From assembly GCA_964019155.1 (NCBI GenBank), contig OZ025243.1, positions 23,860,944 through 23,924,943 on the forward strand: a stretch of DNA of 64,000 nucleotides, read 5' to 3'. The notes under the pieces were generated by a model, which was not told the DNA's origin, ran no database searches, and saw only the letters and a list, made by a program, of their open reading frames with translations. Positions 25,850-39,120 of the stretch are shown here, piece after piece. The DNA is from Osedax fenrisi. Lineage: Eukaryota; Annelida; Polychaeta; Sabellida; Siboglinidae. The position numbers were made by a program, and so were the translations under genes. Numbering within the stretch: position 1 is the first letter of the stretch; each line of letters opens with the position of its first letter.

Positions 25850-27435
25850 TACATTCATTTGTAATATTTAATATAAGTATGTGTTTTTTATTAAATATTA
25901 ATGTATTATCAAATTTATTTTAAGTCTTCTCTATACTATACATAACTTTCATGATAAATTGCAATGCCAGTTTTCAGTTTACAATATAAATTGATTGGCT
26001 CGTGAAGTCATGTGTACATTATACACTGTACAGTGTACAGTAGGGTAGACCGTTTTCGAAAATTTCTATATCGCTCACAGTAGGTCATAAATGTTATACA
26101 AATATTATTATAAACATATTTGTGAAGTTTCATCACAAAATATTTAATATTGATAAAGCGATATCACTTTATGAAGAAATATTTGAATTTATGATTAAAT
26201 GTAAATTTATATTTACTTATGTTATTATGTATTTATAATTGTGCGCATTATCATACAAATTAAATATGTGTCATCTAACTGTATACATATATTATAATAT
26301 TAATAAAGTAACAAATTACGAAAATATTTTAAATTTTGATTACTTTTTTTAAATTTAAATTACTATAGTTTATTCGATTATTTCTTCGATAAATGATTTT
26401 AATTGAGCATCAAACTTTGTTGTCAGCCTAAAATGGATATTTATAAGGTATAATACAAAAATATATATTTATTTTTCTACCAAAAAAAAGTATACTTGAC
26501 TAGACAATAAATATTATGTGTTGTTTAAATGCTTAAATAAAAGTCATAAATTAATTAGTATATTCTATTTTTATATAAATTATTATTAATTTATATTTAT
26601 ATAATGATAGACATAATAATATAAATTTGTTGTTTGTATTATTCCATTGATAATTTTTTTTTTATTTAGGAAAAAGTTTTAAATTAAATTAAAATGTCTA
26701 ATTATTAAAACTATATGTTATACTTTCTTTATAAATGTTTTGTATAATTATAATTAAAATATTCTATTAAATATATGCGGATTGTCAATGTATACATTAA
26801 ATAATAAAATTGTAAATTTGTTATAAGCAACAATTTATATGAGAAAATTATAAATTAATTTTTTTTCTGATCAAAATTCCCGAAATTAATAACTAAATAT
26901 TCATGGACTTGAATTATTATATTTTCTCTGACATATACATTTTACATGTATATTCAGTGAGATGCAAGAGTATGTCCGTATTGGTTTATTGATATTTGGA
27001 TGACAACAATAAATAAATCAGTCTTATTTTGAAGCATATCATTAATAAGAAATAATTACCATAATATTTGTTTTATATTTATTTTATTATAAACAATAAA
27101 AAAACTTCTATTCAATACTTATTGATTGATTGAATGATAATTTATTTAAGAAAATATATAATCGAAAGTATAAAGTATAAATATTTGCTAACGATAACAT
27201 ATAGGATAAAGAATGAAAGAGAGATAAAGGATAAAGAAATATCAAGAAAATAAGAAATATTGAAAGAATTAAAGTATTAAAGAAAATAAAAACTAAAAAG
27301 AGAAGAAAACAAAAACTACAAATAAAAAAAAACCATAAAGACAAGAAACACAATAATAATAAAGGAAAATTATAGAGAAAAGAAAGAATATCAAAACGTA
27401 AATAAGAAAAGAAATAATTTCCAGTAAGGATCTGA
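25850..27435. other. AT-rich intergenic DNA
   Basis: No gene recognised. 27108-27353 is a purine-biased stretch that reads as a Phe/Leu/Ser-rich open frame on the minus strand, typical of low-complexity DNA. Confidence 0.5.
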
Positions 27436-27440
27436 CTATG

Positions 27441-27570
27441 AGCAACAACAACAGAAAATATTCATATTATTTTGAAGCCCTTTAGAAGAAAATATTATAT
27501 AAATATCATTATAATTTAACAGAAAAAAAATTGTAATTTTAATTATTTTTCTAATAAATATTATTATTAT
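27441..27570 (+). repeat. Dispersed repeat R3, copy 2
   Basis: Second copy of the repeat at 16807-16928, same orientation, ending in a longer (ATT)n run at 27549-27582. The matching peptide on the minus strand in both copies follows from the shared DNA and is not evidence of a gene. Confidence 0.65.
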
Positions 27571-27579
27571 TATTATTAT

Positions 27580-29300
27580 TATATATGTATACGTTATATA
27601 AATAAACAAAGTATAAAACAATATTAAAATATTAAAGAAATTAAAACTTTTTAAACTTTTTAAACTTTTTAAAAACTGTTTAAATACCGTAAAAATAAAC
27701 TAAAAAATTCCAATAATTATAATTATTATTATCCTTATTTTATTATTATGTATACTCTTATTAAACGCTAATTACAACATGTATAGTATTATCTTAACTT
27801 ATAAATGCATAATGTTAACTATTAGCAGTACATGGTAACCCTTATAGTATCTCCCTTGGTATCTTTTCACGCAAATTTACCCCTGAATAGTTAATAGACA
27901 CAACTATTTGTAGTAATTTAAGTAATAAATAAGATAATAGATATATCGTATACGGGTCCCTATTTATAAAAATAAGGAATCGTTAAATTTAAACTCTTGA
28001 ATACATGCACATCAATATATTCATATCGTGATACATTAAGTATAGTTATATACAAATACAAATACGTAATACACATTTTATAATAATTTATAATTATTAA
28101 AGTTTTATTAAAATTATATTAATTAACATTATTTTATATGTAATAAAAGATACGTATTGTAATTGTTGTTGTATGTGTAACATATCATATATATATATAT
28201 ATAGAACGATTATATTCACATGCCAATGTATTACATAACAATGTTATTTACAGTCTTATAGAAAAAAGTATCCACACAAATATATATAATTGTTAATAAA
28301 CACACAAACATACGTACGGTGTACGTCGTATGCTCACACACACACATACACATACTCACACACACACACACTCATACCTGAATACAAACATAGCATATGA
28401 TACATAGACACTGTAAAGTGATACGGTTAAAGTAACAGACTATAATGTTCTGCTTGTTTTTGCCTAAATTTACCGATTTCCTGTTTAATATTCTACAATC
28501 GTTGAATAATGCCGGCGATGGCGTACGTGTTTCAATAATGCCGCTATACATGATCATTGTTCCCCACTTATAAGTATATACCTATAGGTATGTATGTAAT
28601 ACTGGTGATGGAGTGCCGGAGTGTTCCACCAGTCTCCTTTCATCTAGAACACTTTATCGCTTCCTACGCGTGCGTAGATAATAATTCTAACTATCTTAAG
28701 AATTTCTAAAAGTTTAATTACAAATTAAATTTGTTATATATATTTATTTATACATTTATTTATAGTATCGTAATATCGATACATACTTATTAGTATTCTA
28801 ATTATACATATATATATATATAATAAATACCTATATTATTTGTATATTAATACACATGTTTATATATACCTACTAATATATTATAATACTTCGGTTATAC
28901 GTAATTGAGTAATCGGATACGAGTATAATAGATAACATGTGATTAAGATAGATAAGCTATTAAATACAATCGCATCGTTATGCATCAAGTTCGTGAAACA
29001 ACAATATACGTACGTAATCTATGTTAATAATACGTATCGTATTAATTACACCTATAATAGATACATATTATACTTAATAGATGGTAGACTTAATACATAA
29101 TATACGTATATGTATCACCTACTGTTCACATTTATCCACCATTGTTATGTACCTGTCAATCACGCGATATAAAACAATACATATTAGGTTTACATAAAAC
29201 GTTACAGAATCGCTACTTTAATGAAACACAATACCCACTGCAGTCATCCTGTGGCGTTAATGTATCATAAGTCGTAGCTACATATAACCTAATGTAAGCG
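27580..29300. other. AT-rich intergenic DNA upstream of paramyosin promoter 1
   Basis: No gene supported. Contains a (CA)n-rich stretch at 28334-28375 and AT-rich flanks; a (GA)n run at 29312-29330 marks the transition to the GC-richer promoter region. Confidence 0.5.
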
Positions 29301-29402
29301 TGCATGCTTCTATAGAGAGAGAGAGAGAGCTACAGCTGTTTCTAGCGCTGTTTACTATGATGGCCGGGGAATGCTATAGAGGCCGATAAGCGGGATGATC
29401 GG

Positions 29403-29434
29403 GAGGAGGAAGAGGAGGAGGAGGAGGAGGAGGA
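29403..29434. repeat. (GGA)n microsatellite
   Basis: A purine run of AGG/GGA triplets in the GC-rich region about 300 bp upstream of promoter 1. Confidence 0.9.
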
Positions 29435-29734
29435 GTGAAAAAAGTGGTGATCGCTTGCCTACCTGTGTACGACAGTTTCACTCACCAGGGGGATTCCCCG
29501 TCCCTATTGTCGGGTCCATCGGCGCACGCACCGAGTTGTACGCACCCTCACCGCGAACCTCGCACCGGTTTCCATGCACTTCCCGGTGACCTACTTACCG
29601 CCACTTATAGCACCCGGTAATAGCGGCGCGTCCACTACTTACACCCTAGTGGTCAGCGCATCCCTAGTGACCGACGCCCGTGTTACATAGCACGTGACTC
29701 ACTCCCTAGCTCTCCACTCGCTCGCCACTGGTAT

Positions 29735-29798
29735 CTAAATATAGCCACCCCTGCGCAGGATACCCCGGCGTCTGTTTTACCACCTGCGCCTATAAGTA
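29735..29798 (+). promoter_or_regulatory. Promoter 1: MEF2-type site, E-box and TATA box
   Basis: CTAAATATAG at 29735-29744 fits the MEF2 consensus YTAWWWWTAR exactly. An E-box CACCTG follows at 29781-29786 and TATAAGTA at 29791-29798. Transcription would start at about 29820-29830. The leader from there to the ATG at 29962 has no upstream ATG. The region 29.3-30.0 kb is much GC-richer than its surroundings. The combination is typical of muscle promoters; function is inferred. Confidence 0.55.
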
Positions 29799-29961
29799 GG
29801 GAACGCTGCGCTCGATATCCGGATATTCTAGTCAGCATCTCGTCGGGCTAACATCCTCTCCTCTCTCCTCAGTTTCTTCCTCATCCGCCGCAGCTTCCCC
29901 CAGCCAATATAGCGCTACTAAGACAAGCATTACATCGGTCTAATAACGACAGTCAGTAACC

Positions 29962-30008
29962 ATGACTACTAGCTCATCCGATATCAGTATCGTCAGGAAG
30001 ACCGTAAG
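29962..30008 (+). CDS. Candidate alternative first exon (1a) of paramyosin
   Basis: An ATG with A at -3 (GTAACCATGA) opens 15 codons plus two bases, MTTSSSDISIVRKTV, and ends at a consensus donor AAG|GTGAGT (30009). The peptide is short, Ser-rich and basic, as in paramyosin N-terminal heads. The exon ends in phase 2, so it cannot join exon 2 (phase 0) directly. A phase-compatible acceptor, CTCCAG|TATGG, lies inside exon 1b at 35005 and would give the 1a peptide followed by Ser-MDDGGEVV. That join is an inference. It could instead be the first exon of another gene or a partly non-coding leader. Confidence 0.45.
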
Positions 30009-30772
30009 GTGAGTTACGCGATATCAGCAGTATATTATTAATAGTAGTATACTATAGTACTATATTACTATAGTAGTAGTAGTATATCGTTATTTAGTCG
30101 ATAACATTCAATTAAAATTTAAATAAATTGTTGGGAAGTAATATATTAAGATGTAATACCAGCGTATGATGTAATACCACACCAGATTATGCAATATGAA
30201 TGTATTACGTACGCCAGTGTATTGTGCGATACCACTTACCTCTGATAATTCGACGGAATATGCACGCGTTATGTATGGTATTAATATGAATAATGTCGCG
30301 AAATAACCTCCAATTTAAATATTCCCGTAAATAGAATAATATGTCGAATATTCCATATCGTCATCATTATCATTAAGTAATAATATATATATATATATAT
30401 ATATATATTTATGATAATATATTTAATAAATCTATGTATAATAGTTAATTAGGTCAGTTATTGATTAGTATACATTTCAATGTATTATATTATTGTTATG
30501 ATATAGAAATAATAAGTAGATGATAAACTAATTTAAATATAAGTTAGTTTTCTCAACCAATGGGATGTTAGATTACTAAAGATAAAATGTATATAATATA
30601 ATAACACTGTGTTTCCCTCGGTATATATTCACTATTATGTAATAAGCTATAACATATAATTGTATAATATATATTACATAACCATGTACCTGTATATCAT
30701 TCACTGTTCATCTAATAACAGTTATATTTGTTTATAAATTATATGGTATACTAAATGTATATATGGTTTATA

Positions 30773-30842
<70 letters not shown>

Positions 30843-31723
30843 TGTATGTTTGATGTATATGTAAGTTAGATAAGTCAGACATGTGTTTGTCGTATACACA
30901 ACTACCAGCAGCTACCTAGAAGTAGGTTAAATAGCACGGTACACGTGGTATCACGTGGTCATCGGCACGTGATTACGTAACACAGCCTCGAGGGTTACGT
31001 AACGATAGAGAAAGGGGCGTGGTCACCGAGACTAAGATAGTTCGGTAGTAGCTCGCGAATAGATTTACGTAGAATTGAGTATCTAGGTTTAGAGGTAGAT
31101 TTAGTGGTCAGCCATATATAGGCTATCGCCAGTAGTGGTCAGTATTCAACAGTTAACCCTTTATAGTGGTAACAATTAAATGTATTGATTAATTGGTTTG
31201 TATGTCTTATTTATTTTGTTTTAAAGACAATGATTATTTTCACGTGCTCGTGAGAAATACTTATATCATATAGTATTACTTATTAATTCTTTATTGTTGT
31301 TAAATATAAAATATCCTATTTCTAGGAATTCATTAATTATAATTTATCCGTTGATACATTTTTCCCGAACGACAATATTATTTATTAATAATATTTGTTT
31401 ATTCTAAACTGTATGTAATTGGTATTAAATTAATTAACAATAAATGCTATACATCGTATATAATCTACCGTATAGTTTACATGTTACGACAATATCTAGC
31501 TTACAGGGTAAGCCCGCGTACGTGTAGGCGGGGGTTATCCACCCTGTAGGGTACTACTATAAATAACTTTATTACGTATACCCGCTCGAATACATTGTTT
31601 CATCTCATCGCCTGCTCCTCTTATGTAACGCCCGCCCCCGGGGGGAACCTAACGACGCCCGCCACAAACGACGCCCGCCTCACCTTCATCGGGAATATTA
31701 ACTAGTATACCTATAGGCACTTC

Positions 31724-31793
<70 letters not shown>

Positions 31794-32238
31794 TTCGTGT
31801 ATACCCGCGTGCGCGCGTGTGTGTGTAGAGTTAGGCAGCACTCGCTATACTATCGCAGGGTATCGGCAGATGTTAGCCTCACTGGCAATTCACCGGATGT
31901 GATTAATCACCGTGCGGTAACGCACGCACGGTTACGTAACCCCGAGGACCTGTCCTTGACCGTCCTTGACCGCGAGTTGAGCGATCGAATTTATTTAATT
32001 TTCTAATTTCGAATATCTATTTTTAAAGCTCGGCAGTGCGGTATGTTAGCCGGTAGCGTACCTCTGCGCATGTCTACGTGCGCATGTGTCAGCATATACA
32101 CGAGTGAGGTATACCTCGAGTCTCGATATTCATATAATCAACTAAAGTATGTAACTACTACTTTTATCAGCTATTGCGTGTGACCATTATTGTACTATGT
32201 ATTCTAGGGGTCATCAGTGATTCGTGGTATATATATGT

Positions 32239-32288
<50 letters not shown>

Positions 32289-32590
32289 TATAGTATAACA
32301 TGTAAATATAGTATAGTATAGTATCTTCAAGTCAGATATAGTACTACAGTAGTACTATAATAGTACTATTATGAAGTTCCAATCCAAAGTGAATATCGCC
32401 TCGGTCAGCATATAATGAATAACACTGGTTCTATAGAAATAGTATAACATAGAATAGGCAATGTTATAAATTTATGTATAGGGTATTCCCCTACTCTATT
32501 TAGATAAAGCTCTATAAAGGCATAAATATGTGATAATCTATCTAATGATAAATGTTACTAGTTCGTATGAAATCCCTATCATATAATGCC

Positions 32591-32631
<41 letters not shown>

Positions 32632-32682
32632 TAATGTAGTATAAACCATTTAGTAAAACTAACCTACATACATAATCTATAG

Positions 32683-32755
<73 letters not shown>

Positions 32756-34172
32756 TACGTTATAACTTAGTACTATAATATCGATAATGACGTTTCTAAA
32801 AATAGACTTCGTACGTTTGCCGGTAAACACGCGTGCGCCGGTAAACAAAGTTTGTATCCGGGTAGGAGATCACCTGACATTACGTAATCGTAAACAATGT
32901 AGAATAATAATAGCCATTCCACCTATAGCCTGTATCCCACTGCATTATCATACGTTATTCGTACGTGATTCTAGCGTATATATCTTTAATATTTCCTATA
33001 GATAATACAAAGATTTTTCTAAGGAATTATGCTTCGCAAAATCTTTAGATAATATATACATATCGGGAACGTACGACGTGCGTGTATGGTTTATTTACTA
33101 TGTTGTTAAGTTATGTTAACTAAATAAATACTAATTTAGTAGTGTACATATGTAACCAAACGTATACGAATAATTGCATATCTCGGAAACTCGCTATATC
33201 GTACACATTTTCTAGTCCCTTCGAGGCTGAGTAGGCGTGGCCTAATATATATATATATATATACATACATGTATATAGTATATTCTAGTATATATATATA
33301 TATGTATGTGTATAGTATATGTATATACCGTATATATTATAAACCGTATAACGGATAGGTATACTATATATTGATAATATAGTTTTGAAATATATTTTTC
33401 TCGCGATAAGGTATCAGTTGGTGGTAACTATTCGATTATATTTCAACCATATATAGAGTGGAAGTATTACATTTAATTATCGCATAATATAGATAGTTAA
33501 AATAGATGTTAATACTATATTAGCTATCGACAATAGCCTATTATTATTAACACTTTGTAATACAGATGGATTATATTTGTAATTACGAAAGTGGTTAACA
33601 GGTAATAAAGATACCAACAATAAATAGATGTTATGTAATAGAATAATAATACGGAAGAAATGTGTTGTATCAGTGGTTATAGATTAAATATTAAGGTAGA
33701 TGTACTTATTGAAAATAATAATTATAATTAATTCACAATAATTCTTATATTGTATTATAGCTCTCGTAATTTGTCATGTATTAGTAATTACTAATTTACT
33801 TATACATTAATTATTAAAATATATTTCTTATTATAAAAGTAAATACAATATAAAGTATACTTTTAATTGTCTTTATAATGTATAATTTAATGTAACCTTT
33901 CTTTTGAATTTGTTTATGTAATATGAAAAGGATAAGTAATCATAACAGTATATAACTCGTATACTGAGGAATATGACATGAAGTTATGTAACATCATATC
34001 TTATCTTATTATGTAACATCATATCTCATTTCAATAACCTAAATGTTTAATATTTCATTATCATATATCACCGATTTTAATTGTTAATATATTCAAATTA
34101 CCATACCTTAATTTCAGATATATATTATAAAGTTTAAGATTTAATACCAGGGTAATCGTAGAAACATAGCAT

Positions 34173-34210
<38 letters not shown>

Positions 34211-34320
34211 ATATATATATATTTAATAAATTGTGAATAAATTCTGCTTATAAATTATATGTTTTACTTATTAGTTCTAGAAAACAGATAATAAATCTAT
34301 CAAGATCAATATCGCAAAGT
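30009..34320. other. Region between the two promoters
   Basis: Probably intron 1 of the longer transcript. No further exon could be supported. It holds long (TA)n tracts (30774-30839, 31724-31790, 32247-32286, 32688-32753), a C-rich patch with repeated ACGCCCGCC at 31627-31685, and five of the TTACGTAA or CACGTG clusters seen near this gene. Confidence 0.5.
30774..30839. repeat. (TA)n microsatellite
   Basis: About 33 TA units. Similar tracts recur through the window, the longest at 6683-6757, 7272-7350, 32688-32753, 40561-40646, 44203-44271, 52288-52331 and 57838-57893; 40561-40646 is about 43 units. Confidence 0.95.
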
Positions 34321-34584
34321 TAAACCTAGAACACAAAGCGCGAACATAGATATACGGGAAACCGTGTCGGCATAATCTAAACAATGAATCCTATAATCAA
34401 TACTTTTAGCCGAGCGGCGGTCGACTATTTACAATAAGCCGTACGCGTGTGTGTGTGTGAGCGCCTGTAGTTATTGTTACATGACCAAATGCGCGCCCCT
34501 TACGCTGCGGAATTTCTCCGCAATATCGATATGATCTAACTGATTCTCGCCACCATCATCATTAGCGGCCGGCTGCGGCCCGTT

Positions 34585-34594
34585 CTATAAATAG
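34585..34594 (+). promoter_or_regulatory. Promoter 2: TATA box overlapping a MEF2-type site
   Basis: CTATAAATAG is both a TATA box and an exact MEF2 consensus match (YTAWWWWTAR). It lies in a GC-rich island (34.4-34.95 kb). Transcription would start at about 34615-34625. The roughly 320-nt leader to the ATG at 34943 contains no upstream ATG, which supports a genuine 5' UTR. Confidence 0.6.
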
Positions 34595-34942
34595 ATTATA
34601 AATTACACGCCCCCTCTCGGCCGCTCCGTGCCGCGCGTACAAGAATTTCAACGCCGACTCGCGAACTTTTTTGCGGGCGAAATTCCCGGCCACCTAATAA
34701 ACAACACCGGCGCGCGCGCCAATACGCTGCCGAGAATTACGGCGGCATCGACCAATCGTCGACGCCATAACCGGGTCGCATTCCGGGAAACGCCCGCCTC
34801 CGGCCGGCTTTAACGTGGCCGCGCGGCACGGCTACCGGCATAGGCGTTTCGAATCCTTCCGAACCGAGTCTTGATAGTGTCGCGTACCACCCTAAAGTTC
34901 ACTTATACATCGTAGTTACCCCCGATAGTCACCCCTTTCATC

Positions 34943-35095
34943 ATGTCCTATTCATCATCGACCGTATCGTCACACCGTAGATCCGTCAGAGCCGTCGACT
35001 CCAGTATGGATGACGGAGGCGAGGTGGTCATTCGACGTGCCACTAACTACAACGTTTACCGCGGTATGTCGCCCACTACTTCCAGCAGACTCGAG
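34943..35095 (+). CDS. Prm: Paramyosin exon 1 (1b)
   Basis: Fifty-one codons, ending SRLE in phase 0 at donor GAG|GTTAGC. The open frame runs on for 15 more codons to a stop at 35141-35143 (VSTTTTTTSS...), which is intron read-through. An internal CCAG|TATGG at 35005 is a possible alternative acceptor. Confidence 0.88.
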
Positions 35096-36485
35096 GTTAG
35101 CACCACCACCACCACCACCAGTAGCACTTCCGGTCACGGATAGGAGATTATTGCGTAATACAATATTCTATAGAATATTCTAATAGTATAATATATATAT
35201 ATGTTATACTATAGAGATGTATCTATAGACGGTTTAGATACCGTGATGTCGTATCTTCTAGAGCTTAAACTTTACGTGACGCACGTGATTTCCAATAAGT
35301 CACGTGTTTAATTCATTCATGTTTTACTAATAGTAAGTCACGTTTTACATACATTATTTTATAATTTATTGATGATTTGAAATGTATTCTAAATAATTTG
35401 AAACTTACTATGTACCTACTCACGATGTTATCTTGCTGCTTATCTAATATCTTATCTATTAACTTATTTATTATCTAGTATCAAGTATATTATCTCGAGT
35501 CTTATCTTATCGATTCCTATTATCTAATTGCATACGCCTAAATACAAGTATTTCATTAATGTTTATTTTATATTTATTAACATTTGATAATATTTATCTT
35601 CAATAATTTCAATATATTATAATTAATTGATCTTTTATTTAAATATTTCATTTATTATTAATATTCCCATAGAAGTTAATATATTAATGTAATACCATAC
35701 TCAAATCAATACTACATTTAGATTATTAGTAAATGGAATGTAGACATAGGTAAGACATAGATATAGTCAGGATACATAATACAATAGTAGTACATATCTA
35801 AAATAGTATACATTATTATTATAAATCTATAATAAATTTTCATTTTTAAACGGTGAAATATACATAACCTTAATATACGTACACAATCTTAAGTGTATTG
35901 AAATATAGAGAAGATAGTTGAATATACTCGATAACGTACTAGGAATGGTAGTACTGGTAATTAAATCATATGTAGTCATATAGTAAAATGTATATAAATT
36001 CTTATAAGAATAACAACAATTAAAATAATTTGTAATGTGAGATTGATTCTTAATAATTATATTTATAACTTTTTAATTATATATAAATATATATATATTT
36101 AAATTTATAAATAATGTGGGTATGTTGCTTTTCCATTATATATGAAATAAATACTTTGTTTAGATTGAAAACATATCTTAATGGATATATACACTTTTTT
36201 TTAATTACAATTCGTAAGGGAAATAATTACACTAACAAACAATGATTTCCGCCGATTACACCTGTTATTTTATTATGAGATACAGCATCGCTATGTAGTC
36301 ACGTGACGTATAAGTTTAGGTACACTATAGTAGGAACACGTGGTTACGGGGTACCATAACCACCTCGCGGTAGTCAGCTACCATACGGTAGGGGTTCTTG
36401 AACTCGTTTCCTTGTAATTCTATAATTTAATTATAATATTTTTCTGGTAATTTATATTATATGTATATATATATATAAATATGTA

Positions 36486-36534
<49 letters not shown>

Positions 36535-36945
36535 ATATACTGTATATATATACTGTATATATACTGTATATAATATACATATGTGTGTATGTATATTGTG
36601 AACAGTTCTTTATTAACACACATCATTTATAAATAAAATTTAAAAATGTATACCTATTTTTAGTTCAAACTAGTTATCATGAGTTGGCAGATATGTTAAT
36701 GAGTCACTATTAGATATGACATAGGTATATCAATATAGCATATATTATGAGGTATGCAAATATATATATAAATATATATATTAGGATGGAGTGACTTTTG
36801 AAATGGTTATGGAGATATGATTATGTCTCGCGTTATTGATTTAATAATATTGGTGGAGTTCAATAATGTCAACAAATTCACATATCCTTAAATCACTAAC
36901 GCGAGACATAATCATATCTCCATAACCATTTCAAAAGTCACTCCA

Positions 36946-36976
<31 letters not shown>

Positions 36977-39088
36977 TATGCATACCGCAACTTATCTAAA
37001 AAGTTGAACTTATTCATTACATTTTATTGTTTATAGCTTAAATTAAAATTAAATTAAATATTAAATATTGATTATTAAATTAAATTAATTACTGAAATAA
37101 ATTATAAATAAATACATTAATAAATAACAATTAATAAATATAATTACATTAATTAATATAACAATTAATAAATATTTAGACAATATATGTTTTAATAAAT
37201 ATTATGAATATTATAATGGTTCCTTTATGTATACATATATGGTATCATTATAATGTCTTCTTTTTAAATTTATTATTATTTGCGTAACTATTTATTTGTT
37301 TTATTATTTCAACTTGACGCACATAAACGTCCATCGTTTTCTGAGTCAATAAACATTTCTATTATTATTATTATTATACACTTGCTAATATTATTTCTAT
37401 AAATTTCTATTACCATTATTATAAATTACTTGAATTTTCTAAATTATAAGAATACGTATACAATAAAACATAAACAATCAACATATAAATGTCAACTAAT
37501 GAATATTTGAATTATAAGAACATAATACGATATCGATATGTATAATTACATACATATATAACTATGTATATATAGGTAAATGTACTATAGGTAAATGATT
37601 ATATATCAAATAATAACTATAGTTATATTAACTTATATAGTTCTGAATAAATTAATATTAGTTTTATTAAGAGGCATTTCTTCTAATTAAACTTTTTAAA
37701 TTAAATGTCAACATATGCATAACAAGATAATACACAATAGACAAGTGGCATTACTCCATTTTAGGCGTAGCTTAACTAACCCTATAGGGTTACTATAGTT
37801 GACCCTTAAAATAGTACCCCATACTAGAATATTCTAATATCATTAGCTATATACAGCAAGTATTAAATGTAATTGTAATGCATAATATCATGTTATTATA
37901 CATATCACCATGATAATATATTACAATGTTAATATATATATAGCAATAAATAATAGTAGACTATAATATGTTTTTAATAGTTTTCATAATAGTTAATAAT
38001 ACATATTATATATAATAGTATAATTGTGTAATATTTTTTATAATAGTTAATAATAAATATTATATATCAACAGACAGGAAGATATCTCGATATGTTCAGT
38101 ATCTAACTGGGTCCTCTCTCGTTTGTTACGAGGAACCAATCTGATTATTAAATATTATTAAATTATTAAATATATAATAGTATAATAATATAATAGTATA
38201 CTATTATAATAGTCTAATATAGTTAGAATAATATTATCTACTATGTATACGAATACAGCGAGCATATGAGATAGAAGTAATATTCTATAGAATCAATAGA
38301 ATCTATAGAATCATTAGGAATTCAACTATTAATAAATACAAATAAGCTAAATTAATACGTGATTATTATTCAAGCATAATATTATAATTAATAATAATAT
38401 CGTAATTAATAAAGTCCACAACTATAGGTAATGTTAGTTATGATTAATGTTAACTTAGTTAGTGTAAATATTCAATCGTTGAAAGATTGTGAAGTCTAGA
38501 TATATTTATTAAAGTATGTATATGTATAGTAGAATATTCGGATATTTATATATATATATATTTGTATATATATATATATATATTAAATAAAGTACAGCTG
38601 ATTAACTGAAAAACTAGAATATTAAGAATGCCGGTGGAATGTTTACCTCCTATAAATCTCACCGTACACTAATAATCAACTCAGCGAAACGGATACCGCG
38701 AATTTCTAACAACTAGTAAAAAAACACCCGCTCTCCCTATACACTAGATGACGTCACCTAGGTGTATGTCCTCCCCGTGAGTTCAAAGGACTCAGGTAGG
38801 CCGACTACCTCAGGTATACCTGTATATATATATATATATACACGTTAAGAATGTAGGTGTGCGCGTGAGTGTGTGTGCGCGTGCATCGAGTGTATATCTC
38901 ACTCGTGTGCGTGCGTGTGCGGGTGGGGAGAGTGCACCGTTGCTATGGAAATCGACTACTCGAGCCGCCGTATTAGGAAAAAGGGGCGTTCCCTAACAAT
39001 TCGGGGGGGGGGAAACAGCCGCCTCCCGCCTAAATATAACGTTGGCACATTTTTTATCACTTCAACAGACAATATAATTTATATCGTA

Positions 39089-39120
<32 letters not shown>

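Noticed and set aside
27108..27353. 81-codon hydrophobic membrane protein on the minus strand
   Set aside because: Phe/Leu-rich translation of a purine-rich low-complexity tract; no promoter or homology recognised.
31797..32006. 69-codon frame in the inter-promoter region
   Set aside because: No recognisable motif, no fitting splice sites in phase with paramyosin, and rich in (GT)n and CpG runs.
34628..34813. 61-codon GC-rich frame upstream of exon 1
   Set aside because: Begins with GTG, contains no ATG and lies between the TATA box and the true ATG; it is the 5' UTR.
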